This document shows, in pieces, positions 1-9,925 of a stretch of DNA of 64,000 bases; the first letter of the stretch is position 1; every line of letters starts with the position of its first letter. Source of the stretch: Sphingomonadaceae bacterium PASS1. GTDB taxonomy: Bacteria; Pseudomonadota; Alphaproteobacteria; Sphingomonadales; Sphingomonadaceae. The DNA lies in NCBI GenBank assembly GCA_002255985.1, contig NKIR01000005.1, positions 62,001 through 126,000 of the forward strand, in the 5' to 3' direction. The translations under genes and the position numbers were made by a program. Under the pieces are notes generated by a model. The model did not search any database, was not told the DNA's origin, and saw only the letters and a program-made list of their open reading frames with translations.

Positions 1-623
1 GTGGCAAGGTGACGGCCGTGAAGACTGCGAACGCCACTTATGGCTGTGACGCCGTCGTGGTGGCGGCAGGACCGCAGATCCCGCAATTGATGGCACAGCT
101 TGGCGTCAACGTGCCATTGGCAGCCGCCCGCGCGGAAATGATCATTACTGAACCTGCGCCAATGATGCCGCTTGGCGGCGTTGACGGCCATAAAATCTAT
201 GGCCGCCAAACGCTGCGCGGAAACCTCGCTTATGGCGGTGGCCCGCATGAATGGCTTGATGTGGACGCAACCGGCCCGGCCGCGCGTCCTTCAACGCCGT
301 TGGCCCGCAACCTTGCGAAACGACTGGCAGAACTTTTGCCCAAGGCGGCGCATTTGAATGTCATCCGCAGCTGGGCTGGCATCATCGAAAACTCGCCAGA
401 TGGCCGTCCAATCATCGACCGCCTCACCAGCCCGGACAATGTCGTGGTCGCGTCGATGTCGAGCGTCGGCTTCGGCCTATCGCCAGCGTCGGGTCACGCG
501 ATCCGTGATTTGGTGATCGACGGGAAATGCTCATTTGCCGATATCGATATCCTTAAACTATCGCGTTTCGACAATCTTGAGTCCGATTGGCGCGAAAAGC
601 GCGGATGGATGCCGATTTCATGA
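1..623 (+). CDS. FAD-dependent oxidoreductase (DAO family), 5' truncated by window edge
   Basis: Frame open to the window edge. C-terminal DAO-like sequence (SWAGIIENSPDGRPIIDRL...SVGFGLSPASGHAIRDLV). Stop overlaps the ATG of the next gene (ATGA). Confidence 0.75.
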   Translation, partial: GKVTAVKTANATYGCDAVVVAAGPQIPQLMAQLGVNVPLAAARAEMIITEPAPMMPLGGVDGHKIYGRQTLRGNLAYGGGPHEWLDVDATGPAARPSTPLARNLAKRLAELLPKAAHLNVIRSWAGIIENSPDGRPIIDRLTSPDNVVVASMSSVGFGLSPASGHAIRDLVIDGKCSFADIDILKLSRFDNLESDWREKRGWMPIS

Positions 624-1876
624 GCCAATATTCGGCTTTCGGATTGCTGCGTGGTGCTTTGAACGGGCAGAAGCATTGGCAACCTGCGTGGCGCGATCCG
701 GAGCCTAAATCGCATTATGATATCATCATCATCGGCGGCGGCGGGCACGGGCTGGCGACGGCTTATTACCTTGCCAAGGTCCACGGCCTGAAAAATATCG
801 CGGTTCTGGAAAAGGGCTGGATAGGCGGTGGCAACACCGGGCGTAACACGACGATTGTTCGGTCAAACTACCGGCTAAAGCCATTGCACGACCTGTTCGA
901 ATTCGGCCTGAAAATGTGGGAGCATTTAAGCGACGAGTTGAATTACAATGTCATGTTCTCCCCGCGCGGAGCAATGTTTCTGGGTCACAGCGACGCTGAT
1001 ATGACCAAGCTTGCCGAACGCGGCGACGCGATGCGGTGCGACGGGATCGATGTCGATTTAATGACCCGCGACGAAGTGCAAAAGCTGGAACCGTTGCTCG
1101 ACATGTCACGCAGTGCGCGCTTCCCGATTGAGGGCGGCTTGATCCAGCGGCGCGGCGGTACTGCCCGCCATGATGCCGTCGCCTGGGGCTATGCGCGCGG
1201 CGCAGACAGCCTTGGCGTTGACATCATCCAGAAATGCGAAGTCACAGGCTTTGTCCGTGACGGCGATGCGGTGGTCGGCGTGGAAACCACGCGCGGGCGG
1301 ATCAATGCCGGTCGCGTCGGCATTTGCGTTGCAGGCCATAGCGGCTATGTCGCAGGGCTTGCGGGTCTCAAGCTGCCCGTGGAATCGCAAACGTTGCAGG
1401 CGATGGTGACCGAAGGCGTCAAGCCAATGATAAACAGCGTGATCATGTCGCAATCCCTGCATTGCTATATCAGCCAGTCAGACAAGGGCGGCATCGTCTT
1501 TGGCGGTGACCCTGATAACTGGCCAAGCTATGCCCAACGCGGCAATCCGATGGTTATGGAGCGTGCTGTCGCACAGGGCCTGGCGCTCGTCCCGGCGCTA
1601 TCACGTCTGCGCATGGTGCGGACATGGTCTGGTGTGACCGATATGAGCTTTGACGGTGCGCCGATCATTGGCGAAACGCCCGTGAAGAACCTCTTTCTCA
1701 ATGGCGGTTGGTGCTATGGCGGGTTCAAGGCGACACCGGCGTCGGGTTGGACATATGCGCACACACTCGCAACCGGCAAACCACATGCCCTGAATGCGCC
1801 ATTCGCGCTCGACCGTTTCGAACGCGGCGCGACAATCGATGAAACAGGGAGCGGCCCAATGCCGAACAGTCGCTAA
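620..1876 (+). CDS. soxB: Sarcosine oxidase beta subunit (copy 1)
   Basis: IIIIGGGGHGLATAYYLAK dinucleotide-binding motif, GNTGRNTTIVRSNY motif, followed directly by delta/alpha/gamma subunits. ATG at 620 chosen (ATGA overlap). Confidence 0.9.
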   Translation: MSQYSAFGLLRGALNGQKHWQPAWRDPEPKSHYDIIIIGGGGHGLATAYYLAKVHGLKNIAVLEKGWIGGGNTGRNTTIVRSNYRLKPLHDLFEFGLKMWEHLSDELNYNVMFSPRGAMFLGHSDADMTKLAERGDAMRCDGIDVDLMTRDEVQKLEPLLDMSRSARFPIEGGLIQRRGGTARHDAVAWGYARGADSLGVDIIQKCEVTGFVRDGDAVVGVETTRGRINAGRVGICVAGHSGYVAGLAGLKLPVESQTLQAMVTEGVKPMINSVIMSQSLHCYISQSDKGGIVFGGDPDNWPSYAQRGNPMVMERAVAQGLALVPALSRLRMVRTWSGVTDMSFDGAPIIGETPVKNLFLNGGWCYGGFKATPASGWTYAHTLATGKPHALNAPFALDRFERGATIDETGSGPMPNSR

Positions 1877-2139
1877 TGATGCAGTTCACCTGTCCCCATT
1901 GCGGCCCGCGCGATCAGGCGGAGTTTATATACGAACGCACCGCAGACGCGGTAGTGTCGCTTGATGCTGCACCAGAAGAAGCGATGAAATCGCTCTTCAC
2001 ACGCAACAATCCACGCGGTGTTGATGAAGAAATCTGGCGGCACACTTATGGTTGCCGTGCATGGATGGTGATCGCACGAAACCGTGTGACGAACGAAATC
2101 AGCGCCACCCGTGCCGTTGGTCCGGAGGCTCTGCCGTGA
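1876..2139 (+). CDS. soxD: Sarcosine oxidase delta subunit (copy 1)
   Basis: CPHC...HTYGC zinc-binding pattern, 87 aa, located between soxB and soxA. Confidence 0.9.
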   Translation: MMQFTCPHCGPRDQAEFIYERTADAVVSLDAAPEEAMKSLFTRNNPRGVDEEIWRHTYGCRAWMVIARNRVTNEISATRAVGPEALP

Positions 2140-4871
2140 TAAACTTCAGTTTCGACGGCAAGACCTATCAAGCGCAAAAAGGCGACACACTCGCTGCCGC
2201 GCTATTGCGCAACGGCATTGGCCTTGTTGGCCGCAGCTTCAAATATCACCGTCCACGCGGGATTATGACGGCTGGCGTTGAGGAGCCAAACGCGCTCGTC
2301 ACCGTTGGTGATGGCGGACGCACCGAACCCAATACCCGCGCTACCGATGTTTTTGTGTATGAAGGGCTGGTCGCCAAAAGCCAAAACCGCTGGCCAAACC
2401 TGTCATTCGATATAGGCGCTGTCTTTGGCTTGGCCGCGCCTGTCCTGTCTGCAGGTTTCTATTACAAGACCTTTTTCGGTTCAGCCAAACGCTGGATGTT
2501 CTACGAATATTTCATTCGTAAAGCGGCGGGTCTCGGCAATGCGCCGACGAAGACAGACCCCGACCATTTTAGCCAACGTGCGGCCTTTTGCGATGTGCTT
2601 GTGGTCGGTGCCGGACCAGCCGGACTTTCCGCCGCGCTCGAAGCCGCTGAAGCAGGCAAACGCGTCATCCTCGTCGAACAGGACAATATTCTCGGTGCCT
2701 CGTTAATCCGCGACGGCCAAGACCGGGATGGTGCATGGGTGGAAGCGACCCAAGCCCGCATCCGCGCCGCCGGCGGACGCATCCTCTCACGCACCACCGC
2801 GTCCGGATATTGGGAGCATGATCTCGTCACGCTGACCCAGCGCGTAGCAGAACCTGGTCAAATCCCAATGCACGGCGTTGCACAGCGGCTTTGGCATGTG
2901 CGGGCGGGCCAAGTGATACTTGCGACCGGCAGCATTGAACGCCCGATGGCCTTTGGGCATAATGACCGTCCCGGCGTGATGCTGTCGCAAGCCGTGCGCA
3001 CGTATGTGCGTCGCTTTGGCGTGGTCCCGGGCAAACGCGTGGTGATCGCCACCAATAATGATGACGCGTATAAAACGGCTTACGCGCTCAAGGCCGCTGG
3101 GGCTGAGGTCGTGGCCGTCCTTGATGCACGGCCAGCACCGGCGGGCACGGACAGCGGGCTTCCCGTCTACAACAATGCCGTTCCACTTTCGACCAAAGGC
3201 GCGCGCCATTGCCTGAAAAGCGTGACCGCGCTTGTCCATGGCCTGACCGAAAGCTGGGATGCTGATCTGATCGCTGTTTCCGGTGGCTTCACACCCGTCG
3301 TGCATCTGCATATGCAGGCAGGCGGCACGCTGGATTGGAACGATGCGGCGCAAGCCTTTGTCCCTGCGGCATCGCGTCAGAATGTGACGACGATCGGCGG
3401 GGCGGCCAATCCCGACCCCGTGTTCAATGTCGTCCCGGTTTCCAAACCAAAGAAAAGCTTCATCGATTTCCAGAATGATGTGACGCTGTCGGATGTCGAT
3501 CTGGCGTGGGCCGAGGGCTATCGTTCGGTTGAGCATCTCAAACGCTATACCACACTCGGAATGGCAACCGATCAGGGCAAGCTCAGCAATATGGCGGCGC
3601 TCGGGCGCTTGGCCGAAAAGCAGGGCGTGGCTATTCCCGAGGCGGGTCTGACCACATTCCGTCCACCTTATACGCCCGTTACGATGGGATTGTTGGCTGG
3701 CGCTGGCGCGAAAGACGCAGGCGCACATGTTCGTCGCCTCGCGCTATACGATGTGCACGCGGCGAAAAACCCAATCTGGCAGCCGCTGGGATATTGGTTC
3801 CGCCCCCGTGCGTATCCGGTGGGCAGCGAAACTTTGGCGCAAGCGGCGATGCGTGAAGCAAAAGCGGTCCGTTCAAATGTCGGGATGACTGACGTTTCAA
3901 CGCTCGCGAAGTTTGAAGTGTCTGGGCCTGATGCTTCCGCGTTTCTGGAAATCATCTGCGCAACGACGGTCGGCAAACTTGCCGTTGGACGTGGCCGATA
4001 CACGTTCATGCTGCGCGAGGACGGGTTTGTTTTCGACGATGGTACCGTTTGGCGGTTGGACGAGAACCGCTATCTGTTGACCAGTTCAACGGGCGGCGCG
4101 GACCGGATGGCGACGCATATCTCTTATGTCCGCCAATATCTCTGCCCGCATTTGCGCGTCTCCGCCGTCAATGTGCAGGAACATTATGCCGGAATTGCTG
4201 TTGCAGGGCCGCAAGCTAAGGCGGCGCTGGCGGCATTGATCGGCGAGGAGCCATCGCGCCATATGTCGACGGTTACGGCAATGATTGCCGGCGTTCCGGT
4301 GATTGTCCTCGCCGCCAGCTACAGCGGCGAACGCGCGTTCGAAATTTATGTCGAGGCAAGCCAAGCCGGACCCGTTTGGGCTGCGTGCGAGGCCGAGGTC
4401 GCCAAGCAGGGCGGCGCACTCTATGGCCTTGAGGCAATGGAATTCCTGCGTATTGAAAAAGGCCATTTGGTCGTCGGCGGTGAAGTCGACGGGCGGATGA
4501 CCCCGCATGATCTGGCGCTCGACAAGATGCTCAACAAGGCCGGTGGCTATGTCGGCGCGTCGGGCCTATCGCGCCCTGCCTTGTCCGAAGCCGGACGGCG
4601 GCAACTGGTCGGGCTTGAAGCAATTGAGGGAGATATTCCCGAAGGCGCGATGCTTGTCACAGGCGAAGGCGTGTCCCCGCAGGGCCATGTCAGCGCCGCT
4701 GCGTTTCGAATCATGGACGGCGGGTCGATTGCGCTTGGTCAATTGACCGATGGCTTTGCACGGCACGGCGAAGAGCTTATCGCAACATCGCCAACGCGCG
4801 GTCAAATGGCGCGGGTGCGCGTTGTGGCACCGCATTTCTACGACACGGCCGGGGAGCGTTATCGTGACTGA
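2136..4871 (+). CDS. soxA: Sarcosine oxidase alpha subunit (copy 1)
   Basis: N-terminal FDGKTYQAQKGDTLAAALL, VVGAGPAGLSAALEA FAD motif, C-terminal GcvT-like domain. GTG start at 2136 overlaps the soxD stop. Confidence 0.9.
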   Translation: MINFSFDGKTYQAQKGDTLAAALLRNGIGLVGRSFKYHRPRGIMTAGVEEPNALVTVGDGGRTEPNTRATDVFVYEGLVAKSQNRWPNLSFDIGAVFGLAAPVLSAGFYYKTFFGSAKRWMFYEYFIRKAAGLGNAPTKTDPDHFSQRAAFCDVLVVGAGPAGLSAALEAAEAGKRVILVEQDNILGASLIRDGQDRDGAWVEATQARIRAAGGRILSRTTASGYWEHDLVTLTQRVAEPGQIPMHGVAQRLWHVRAGQVILATGSIERPMAFGHNDRPGVMLSQAVRTYVRRFGVVPGKRVVIATNNDDAYKTAYALKAAGAEVVAVLDARPAPAGTDSGLPVYNNAVPLSTKGARHCLKSVTALVHGLTESWDADLIAVSGGFTPVVHLHMQAGGTLDWNDAAQAFVPAASRQNVTTIGGAANPDPVFNVVPVSKPKKSFIDFQNDVTLSDVDLAWAEGYRSVEHLKRYTTLGMATDQGKLSNMAALGRLAEKQGVAIPEAGLTTFRPPYTPVTMGLLAGAGAKDAGAHVRRLALYDVHAAKNPIWQPLGYWFRPRAYPVGSETLAQAAMREAKAVRSNVGMTDVSTLAKFEVSGPDASAFLEIICATTVGKLAVGRGRYTFMLREDGFVFDDGTVWRLDENRYLLTSSTGGADRMATHISYVRQYLCPHLRVSAVNVQEHYAGIAVAGPQAKAALAALIGEEPSRHMSTVTAMIAGVPVIVLAASYSGERAFEIYVEASQAGPVWAACEAEVAKQGGALYGLEAMEFLRIEKGHLVVGGEVDGRMTPHDLALDKMLNKAGGYVGASGLSRPALSEAGRRQLVGLEAIEGDIPEGAMLVTGEGVSPQGHVSAAAFRIMDGGSIALGQLTDGFARHGEELIATSPTRGQMARVRVVAPHFYDTAGERYRD

Positions 4872-5355
4872 TGTAACAATCACAGCGCTGCCCGCAGCGC
4901 CGCTTCATGCTCTGGAGATATGGAGCAACCCGGCGGCTGTTGCGACAAGGTTCAAGAAAGCTGGCGGCTTTGCCTTACCAGCCATTGGTCGTTCTGACGG
5001 AAGTGATGCACTCCGTCTGATCCGCTACGAACCCACCGTCTGGTTGGTCGAAGGCGATGTGTCAGCACTGTCTGGCATATTGGCGGATGACGGTGCGCTA
5101 ACCGCAATTGGCGGCAGCGTTGTGCGGGTGCAGCTTTCTGGAAAAGGCTGGCGCACATTGTTGATGGAAGGCGGCGTTTTCGATGCGGAAAACCCCAATT
5201 TCGCGTCGGGATGCAGCGCGGCAACAATCATCGATCACGTCAATGTTCGACTGCATGTGGTGGATGACGATACGTGCCATGCCTATGTTCCGCTCAGCTA
5301 CAGCGAAGCCATGATCCATTTTTGGACGACAGCAGCGCTCAGTCTGACGCGTTAG
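4864..5355 (+). CDS. soxG: Sarcosine oxidase gamma subunit (copy 1)
   Basis: Position after soxA (GTG start at 4864 overlapping the soxA stop), gamma-subunit-like sequence. Confidence 0.8.
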   Translation: MTDVTITALPAAPLHALEIWSNPAAVATRFKKAGGFALPAIGRSDGSDALRLIRYEPTVWLVEGDVSALSGILADDGALTAIGGSVVRVQLSGKGWRTLLMEGGVFDAENPNFASGCSAATIIDHVNVRLHVVDDDTCHAYVPLSYSEAMIHFWTTAALSLTR

Positions 5356-6643
5356 ACGCATGAAGCAGCGTCATACCGCGCGCATGCCGTTGCTGGAAAC
5401 CCTTCCATAAGGTGACGTTTGCACCGCCCGGGCTATACGCGCCCCATGGCGTCCCGGCAGGCGCATTCCACACGCCATCATCCGAATTTTCGGTGGCCAT
5501 CTGAAGATACGCACTTTTGCTATCGTCGCCCTGTAAATGCACAGCCAGAAACGCTGAAATAAAGTGCAGGTTGATGGCGTTAATCCGGTCCTGCCGCCAA
5601 ATCGGGTCTTCGAACCAGTCCATGTCCCACAGCGAACCGCGCATTTCGGGTGGCGTAGGGTTGAGCGCGATGGAATGGCCTGCTTGCTTGTAAGTCAGCA
5701 AATAGCGGTCGGCATTTACGGCGCCACCAAAGACGGCCAGCGCGCCCGTTTTATAGTCAACGGTCGCGTCGCTATCGCCCTGAATCAGAAGCAGCGGCGC
5801 AGTTAATGCGGCGAGGCCCTCGGCGCCCCATGCGCTGCTCGGTGCCCCGCCAGCGGGCGCCAGTGCCACCACAGCCTTGACGCCTGGCACTTTGATAGCG
5901 TCCGCATCCACACTGCCGCGCGCGAATTTCTTTAGCCACCCACCCGCAACCAAATTCATATTCGGACCCGCAGGGTCAAGTGTTGCGCCACCTGCGGTGA
6001 GCACCCCATAACCACCTTGTGAATAGCCAATGAGCGCAACATTATCCGGGGCAATCAAATCCCCCAAAGTGGCGCGGAGCTGCGCCGCTGCAAATACAAT
6101 GTCATGTGGCCGGTTGAAATTCGGCGCAGCACGCGTGGTGGGTGCAACGACATAAGGGTTTGGATCGCGATGATGGATCGCCGCGACGACATAGCCTTTT
6201 GACGCAAGATTCTCGGTCAACCACGTCATCACCGCAGGATTATTGCTATAGCCATGGCTTATAATCACCAAGGGGTGTTTGCGGCCTGCGGCTGGCGCTC
6301 CCGCAACCGCGATACCCTTTTGCGTGAACGTGACCGGCGGAAGCGGTGGCTCTGCCCACAGGCTGCCGCGATACAGGACGGGTTTGGAACCCTTTTTCGT
6401 CGTGGCGGGGTACCAAATATCCACCTGCACCCTGCGGTCGATGAGGCGAACATTGCTGGGGTCCGCATTTGCGTTTTCTACGTCGGGCTGATCCCGATGC
6501 GTGAAGGTAACGGAACGAAAGCCAACGCCATATGCACCCAGTGCCGCAAGCTCCGGCGCATCGGCGCCGGGCACACTGGGCGCGCTGGCGTAGATAGGGG
6601 CACCCAGCAAAATCAGTATGGAAGCTATAAGGTGCCGCATCAT
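5339..6643 (-). CDS. Secreted alpha/beta hydrolase (dienelactone hydrolase/PAF-acetylhydrolase-like)
   Basis: Signal peptide MMRHLIASILILLGAPIYAS, GYSQGG nucleophile elbow, ISHGYSNN; start overlaps the stop of the LysR gene. Confidence 0.8.
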   Translation of the reverse strand: MMRHLIASILILLGAPIYASAPSVPGADAPELAALGAYGVGFRSVTFTHRDQPDVENANADPSNVRLIDRRVQVDIWYPATTKKGSKPVLYRGSLWAEPPLPPVTFTQKGIAVAGAPAAGRKHPLVIISHGYSNNPAVMTWLTENLASKGYVVAAIHHRDPNPYVVAPTTRAAPNFNRPHDIVFAAAQLRATLGDLIAPDNVALIGYSQGGYGVLTAGGATLDPAGPNMNLVAGGWLKKFARGSVDADAIKVPGVKAVVALAPAGGAPSSAWGAEGLAALTAPLLLIQGDSDATVDYKTGALAVFGGAVNADRYLLTYKQAGHSIALNPTPPEMRGSLWDMDWFEDPIWRQDRINAINLHFISAFLAVHLQGDDSKSAYLQMATENSDDGVWNAPAGTPWGAYSPGGANVTLWKGFQQRHARGMTLLHASNASD

Positions 6644-7629
6644 GCTATCAACTCCTCGTTTTCGGCCGAAGCCGACGGCCACGCCAATTGCTGTGCCATC
6701 CATGGATATTCCTCGATCAGCGGCGGGAAGATTTTTTCCTGCAAAACCTGCTGGCACAAGGCGGCCATTAGGCTGGGGATGTTGCCCAACTCATCGATCC
6801 GCGCGACGACTTGGACCGACCGTGAAAACCGCCCCCTCGTCATCGGTTCGGCGCGCAATTGGGAAAGCAGTTCCGGCACCGCCGCCAAACAAACGGGCGT
6901 GGTAATCGCCCAACCAATCCCCGCTGCCACCAATGCCAATTGCTGATGCGACGATTCGACTTCAACCATTTGCGGTAGTTTCAGCTTCATCCGGACAATC
7001 TGGCGCTCAATCTGCTGCCCCGTTCCGGTAAGCCGCGAAAAGCGGATGAACGGCAATGACGATGGCAAGCCGACAATATCCAGTGGCTCTCGAAAATCCT
7101 TGGGGAAAACGAGAATGAAGCTTTCCTCAAACACAGGGTGCAGCTCTACTGTGTCACGATGCTCAAGATTGAAGCTGCCGGTCACCAGCATATCAATATC
7201 GCGCGCCAGAAACTCGCCCTGATGCTCCATGGAGATACCCGATCGGATATTCCACCGGTCTGCCCGCGAACCGAGACTATTCAAAATCGGTGCGGTCAGT
7301 TGGTTGGCAAGGCTGAATGACATCGCGACCGTAATGCTCGATATCGGCAGGTTTGCGCCTTCACGGACTTCGTCATAGGCCAGTCTGGCGTGCGCAATCA
7401 GCTTTTGTCCGCGCGCAAACAGCGACTTTCCGCTCGCCGTCAGGCCCAATGGCCGCATCGTGCGGTCGAACAACGACGCGCCTATGCCGGCCTCAAGCTT
7501 CGCGATGGTTTGGGAAACCGCCGATTGTGTCACCTGCAAATGGGACGCGCATTGCGACATGCCGCCAAGTTCGACGGTCATCACGAAGACTTCGAGTGCG
7601 TGCAGATCGAATTCTTGTGGCAGTTTCAT
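6640..7629 (-). CDS. LysR-family transcriptional regulator
   Basis: N-terminal HTH (ALEVFVMTVELGGMSQCASHLQVTQSAVSQTIAKLE) plus LysR substrate-binding domain. Confidence 0.9.
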   Translation of the reverse strand: MKLPQEFDLHALEVFVMTVELGGMSQCASHLQVTQSAVSQTIAKLEAGIGASLFDRTMRPLGLTASGKSLFARGQKLIAHARLAYDEVREGANLPISSITVAMSFSLANQLTAPILNSLGSRADRWNIRSGISMEHQGEFLARDIDMLVTGSFNLEHRDTVELHPVFEESFILVFPKDFREPLDIVGLPSSLPFIRFSRLTGTGQQIERQIVRMKLKLPQMVEVESSHQQLALVAAGIGWAITTPVCLAAVPELLSQLRAEPMTRGRFSRSVQVVARIDELGNIPSLMAALCQQVLQEKIFPPLIEEYPWMAQQLAWPSASAENEELIA

Positions 7630-7805
7630 GCAGCAACCCTCCCAAGCGTGCAGGCATAGCCCATGGCTAATATTACCTCAGCTAATGGCTATGCGAGACC
7701 GCCAGTAATAGTGCTATGCATTTTCGACATAGCCCGATTATGCGTCAGCTGCGTTGCACGCTTGCATCACTTTGCTGGACGTCGACCCAGCGGCAAAATG
7801 TCCGC

Positions 7806-9389
7806 TTATATATTACCGCTACAGTCCGGATTGCGATGCAGCGCCAACAATCCTCTCAGCGTACCCAGACACATGCACAATAATATCAAAGCCAAGGGCA
7901 AGCCGGTGGCGATTGCACCCGCCTGAAGCGACGTGAGGCCTCCGCTGAGTAACAAAACGACGCCAATACCGCCGACCGCGACCAGCCAGATGGTCTTTTG
8001 CCGAAGCAATGTATCGGTGCGTCCGCCCGCAGTCATTGTGTCAATCACCAGCGTGCCCGAGTCCCAGCCCGTCACGAAAAAGATCAGGATCAGGCCAATG
8101 GCAACAAATGACGTGAACTGCGCCCAAGGCAAAGTGCCGAGCAGCACAAAAAGCTGCGTATCCAGTGACGCTTTGGCCAAGTCCGCACCATTGCCCGCGA
8201 CGATTTGCGCAATGCTTGCGTCCCCAAAAATCGTCAGCCACAAAATGCCAAGCAGGCTAGGCGCGATCATGGCCCCGGCAATGAATTCACGCACGGTCCG
8301 GCCCAATGAAATGCGCGCCATGAACATGCCCACAAATGGCGCCCAGCTGATCCACCATGCCCAGTAATAGACCGACCAGTCGTTGTAAAATCCAGTGTCG
8401 GTGCGGCCAACCGGATTTGCTAATGCCGGGAGAAATTTGAGATAGTTGACGATATTGGTCGCAAGATCGCCGATCAGCTGAAGCGTGGAACCGGTGGTTA
8501 AGACAAACACCAGCAAGGCAAAGGCAACCCACATGTTGACCTCGCTCAAAATGCGGATGCCGCGATCAATGCCACCCCGGATCGACAGAAACGTGATTCC
8601 CGCCATCACCGCTATCAAAGCCAGTATCGTGAGTGACGAGCTCGTTACGCCGTAAAGATAGACGATCCCCGCCATCGCTTGCTGCGCCCCAAGCCCAAGC
8701 GACGTGGCCAGTCCAAAGATCGTCGCAAGGACCGCAAGGACTTCAATGATATCGCCTGTGCGGCCCCAAACCGCCTTTCCAAACAAGGGATAGAATGCCG
8801 ACCGCATCGACAGTGGCATTTTGAAATCAAAGCTGAAGAGCGCAAGCGCCAGGCCGGTGACTGCAAAAATGGCCCACGGATGCAACGCCCAGTCAAAGAT
8901 GGTCGCCGCCATAGCGATACTGCGTGCCGCTTGTGCATCACCAACCGCGCCGCCCAACGGCGCCGCAGAGACGCCTGCCATCGAAGACGTAAAATGGGTA
9001 ACTGGTTCACCCACGCCATAAAAAACCAGCCCGATGCCCATGCCCGCTCCAAACAGCATCGCAAACCACGACAATCGCGAATAATCAGGCCTAGCGCCTT
9101 TGCCGCCCAACCGGATTTTGCCCAGCGGTGAAAGTGCGACAACGACGCAAAAGATCAGCAGAAGATTGCCCGACATCATGAAGAACCAGTCGAAATGGGC
9201 AACCGCACCACTCCGCAAGCCCGCAAACAGGTCCGCCGACGCTTTCGGCGCGATCAGGCTGAATAAAATGACCGCAAACGCAATAATTGCCGTCGGGAAA
9301 AAGACAGCGGGGTTGATATGCATCCCACCCCAATGGCGATTGGATTGGCCATAGTTCCCCAGATCTATTGCTTTTTCCCAATCCGCCAA
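7806..9389 (-). CDS. BCCT-family (betaine/choline/carnitine) transporter
   Basis: 12-TM-like protein, 527 aa, with BCCT motifs (GAGMGIGLVFYGVGEPVTHF; YWAWWISWAPFVGMFMARISLGRTVREF). Confidence 0.92.
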   Translation of the reverse strand: MADWEKAIDLGNYGQSNRHWGGMHINPAVFFPTAIIAFAVILFSLIAPKASADLFAGLRSGAVAHFDWFFMMSGNLLLIFCVVVALSPLGKIRLGGKGARPDYSRLSWFAMLFGAGMGIGLVFYGVGEPVTHFTSSMAGVSAAPLGGAVGDAQAARSIAMAATIFDWALHPWAIFAVTGLALALFSFDFKMPLSMRSAFYPLFGKAVWGRTGDIIEVLAVLATIFGLATSLGLGAQQAMAGIVYLYGVTSSSLTILALIAVMAGITFLSIRGGIDRGIRILSEVNMWVAFALLVFVLTTGSTLQLIGDLATNIVNYLKFLPALANPVGRTDTGFYNDWSVYYWAWWISWAPFVGMFMARISLGRTVREFIAGAMIAPSLLGILWLTIFGDASIAQIVAGNGADLAKASLDTQLFVLLGTLPWAQFTSFVAIGLILIFFVTGWDSGTLVIDTMTAGGRTDTLLRQKTIWLVAVGGIGVVLLLSGGLTSLQAGAIATGLPLALILLCMCLGTLRGLLALHRNPDCSGNI

Positions 9390-9418
9390 TGCACTCTCCT
9401 TAAGGTCTCAAGCCACCA

Positions 9419-9925
9419 TCAATGGCTGGCAGCCGCCGTGAACGCCGTCCACAGCCATGCGGCAAAACTGCGCCACACCTCAACATGGAAACGATCTTCA
9501 CCCTCGCGAATGATGATGATTTCGACCGTTTCATAAATTGTTCGTGTGGCCCGGCCGACTGCAAAATTGTCGAAATCAAGCGGGCAGCCTGTCATCAGCA
9601 GTTCCGCTGCGCGTGGCCCTTCAACGACGAGGCAGATAGATCGTTCGCTGATATCCGTGATGGCAACCGGCAATCCTGTGTCGGTTGGCATCGCCGTCTC
9701 CGCTGCAGTGCGCAAGAACCATTCGTCCGGACCAAGGCACGCAATGCCGCCTTCGGTCGCGCCGATTTTCTGTGGCACTTTTGCGTTGAGTACAGTTTCC
9801 AGAGCTTCGGCAGTCCGCGCCCGCAGCGAATAACGCTTCAGCGGTGCAGCAAGGCTGATGCTGACACCATCGGCTACACATGGTGTTGAAGAAACGGGTT
9901 CGTTCCTGAAAAGGGCGTCAGACAT
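9419..9925 (-). CDS. soxG: Sarcosine oxidase gamma subunit (copy 2)
   Basis: Downstream of soxA copy 2; VGRATRTIYETVEIIIIREGEDRFHVEVWRSFAAWLW is typical of SoxG C-termini. Confidence 0.88.
   Translation of the reverse strand: MSDALFRNEPVSSTPCVADGVSISLAAPLKRYSLRARTAEALETVLNAKVPQKIGATEGGIACLGPDEWFLRTAAETAMPTDTGLPVAITDISERSICLVVEGPRAAELLMTGCPLDFDNFAVGRATRTIYETVEIIIIREGEDRFHVEVWRSFAAWLWTAFTAAASH

Noticed and set aside
2787-3728. 313-aa minus-strand ORF inside soxA
   Set aside because: Antisense to a clear soxA; low-complexity Arg/His-rich translation typical of shadow ORFs in GC-rich genomes.
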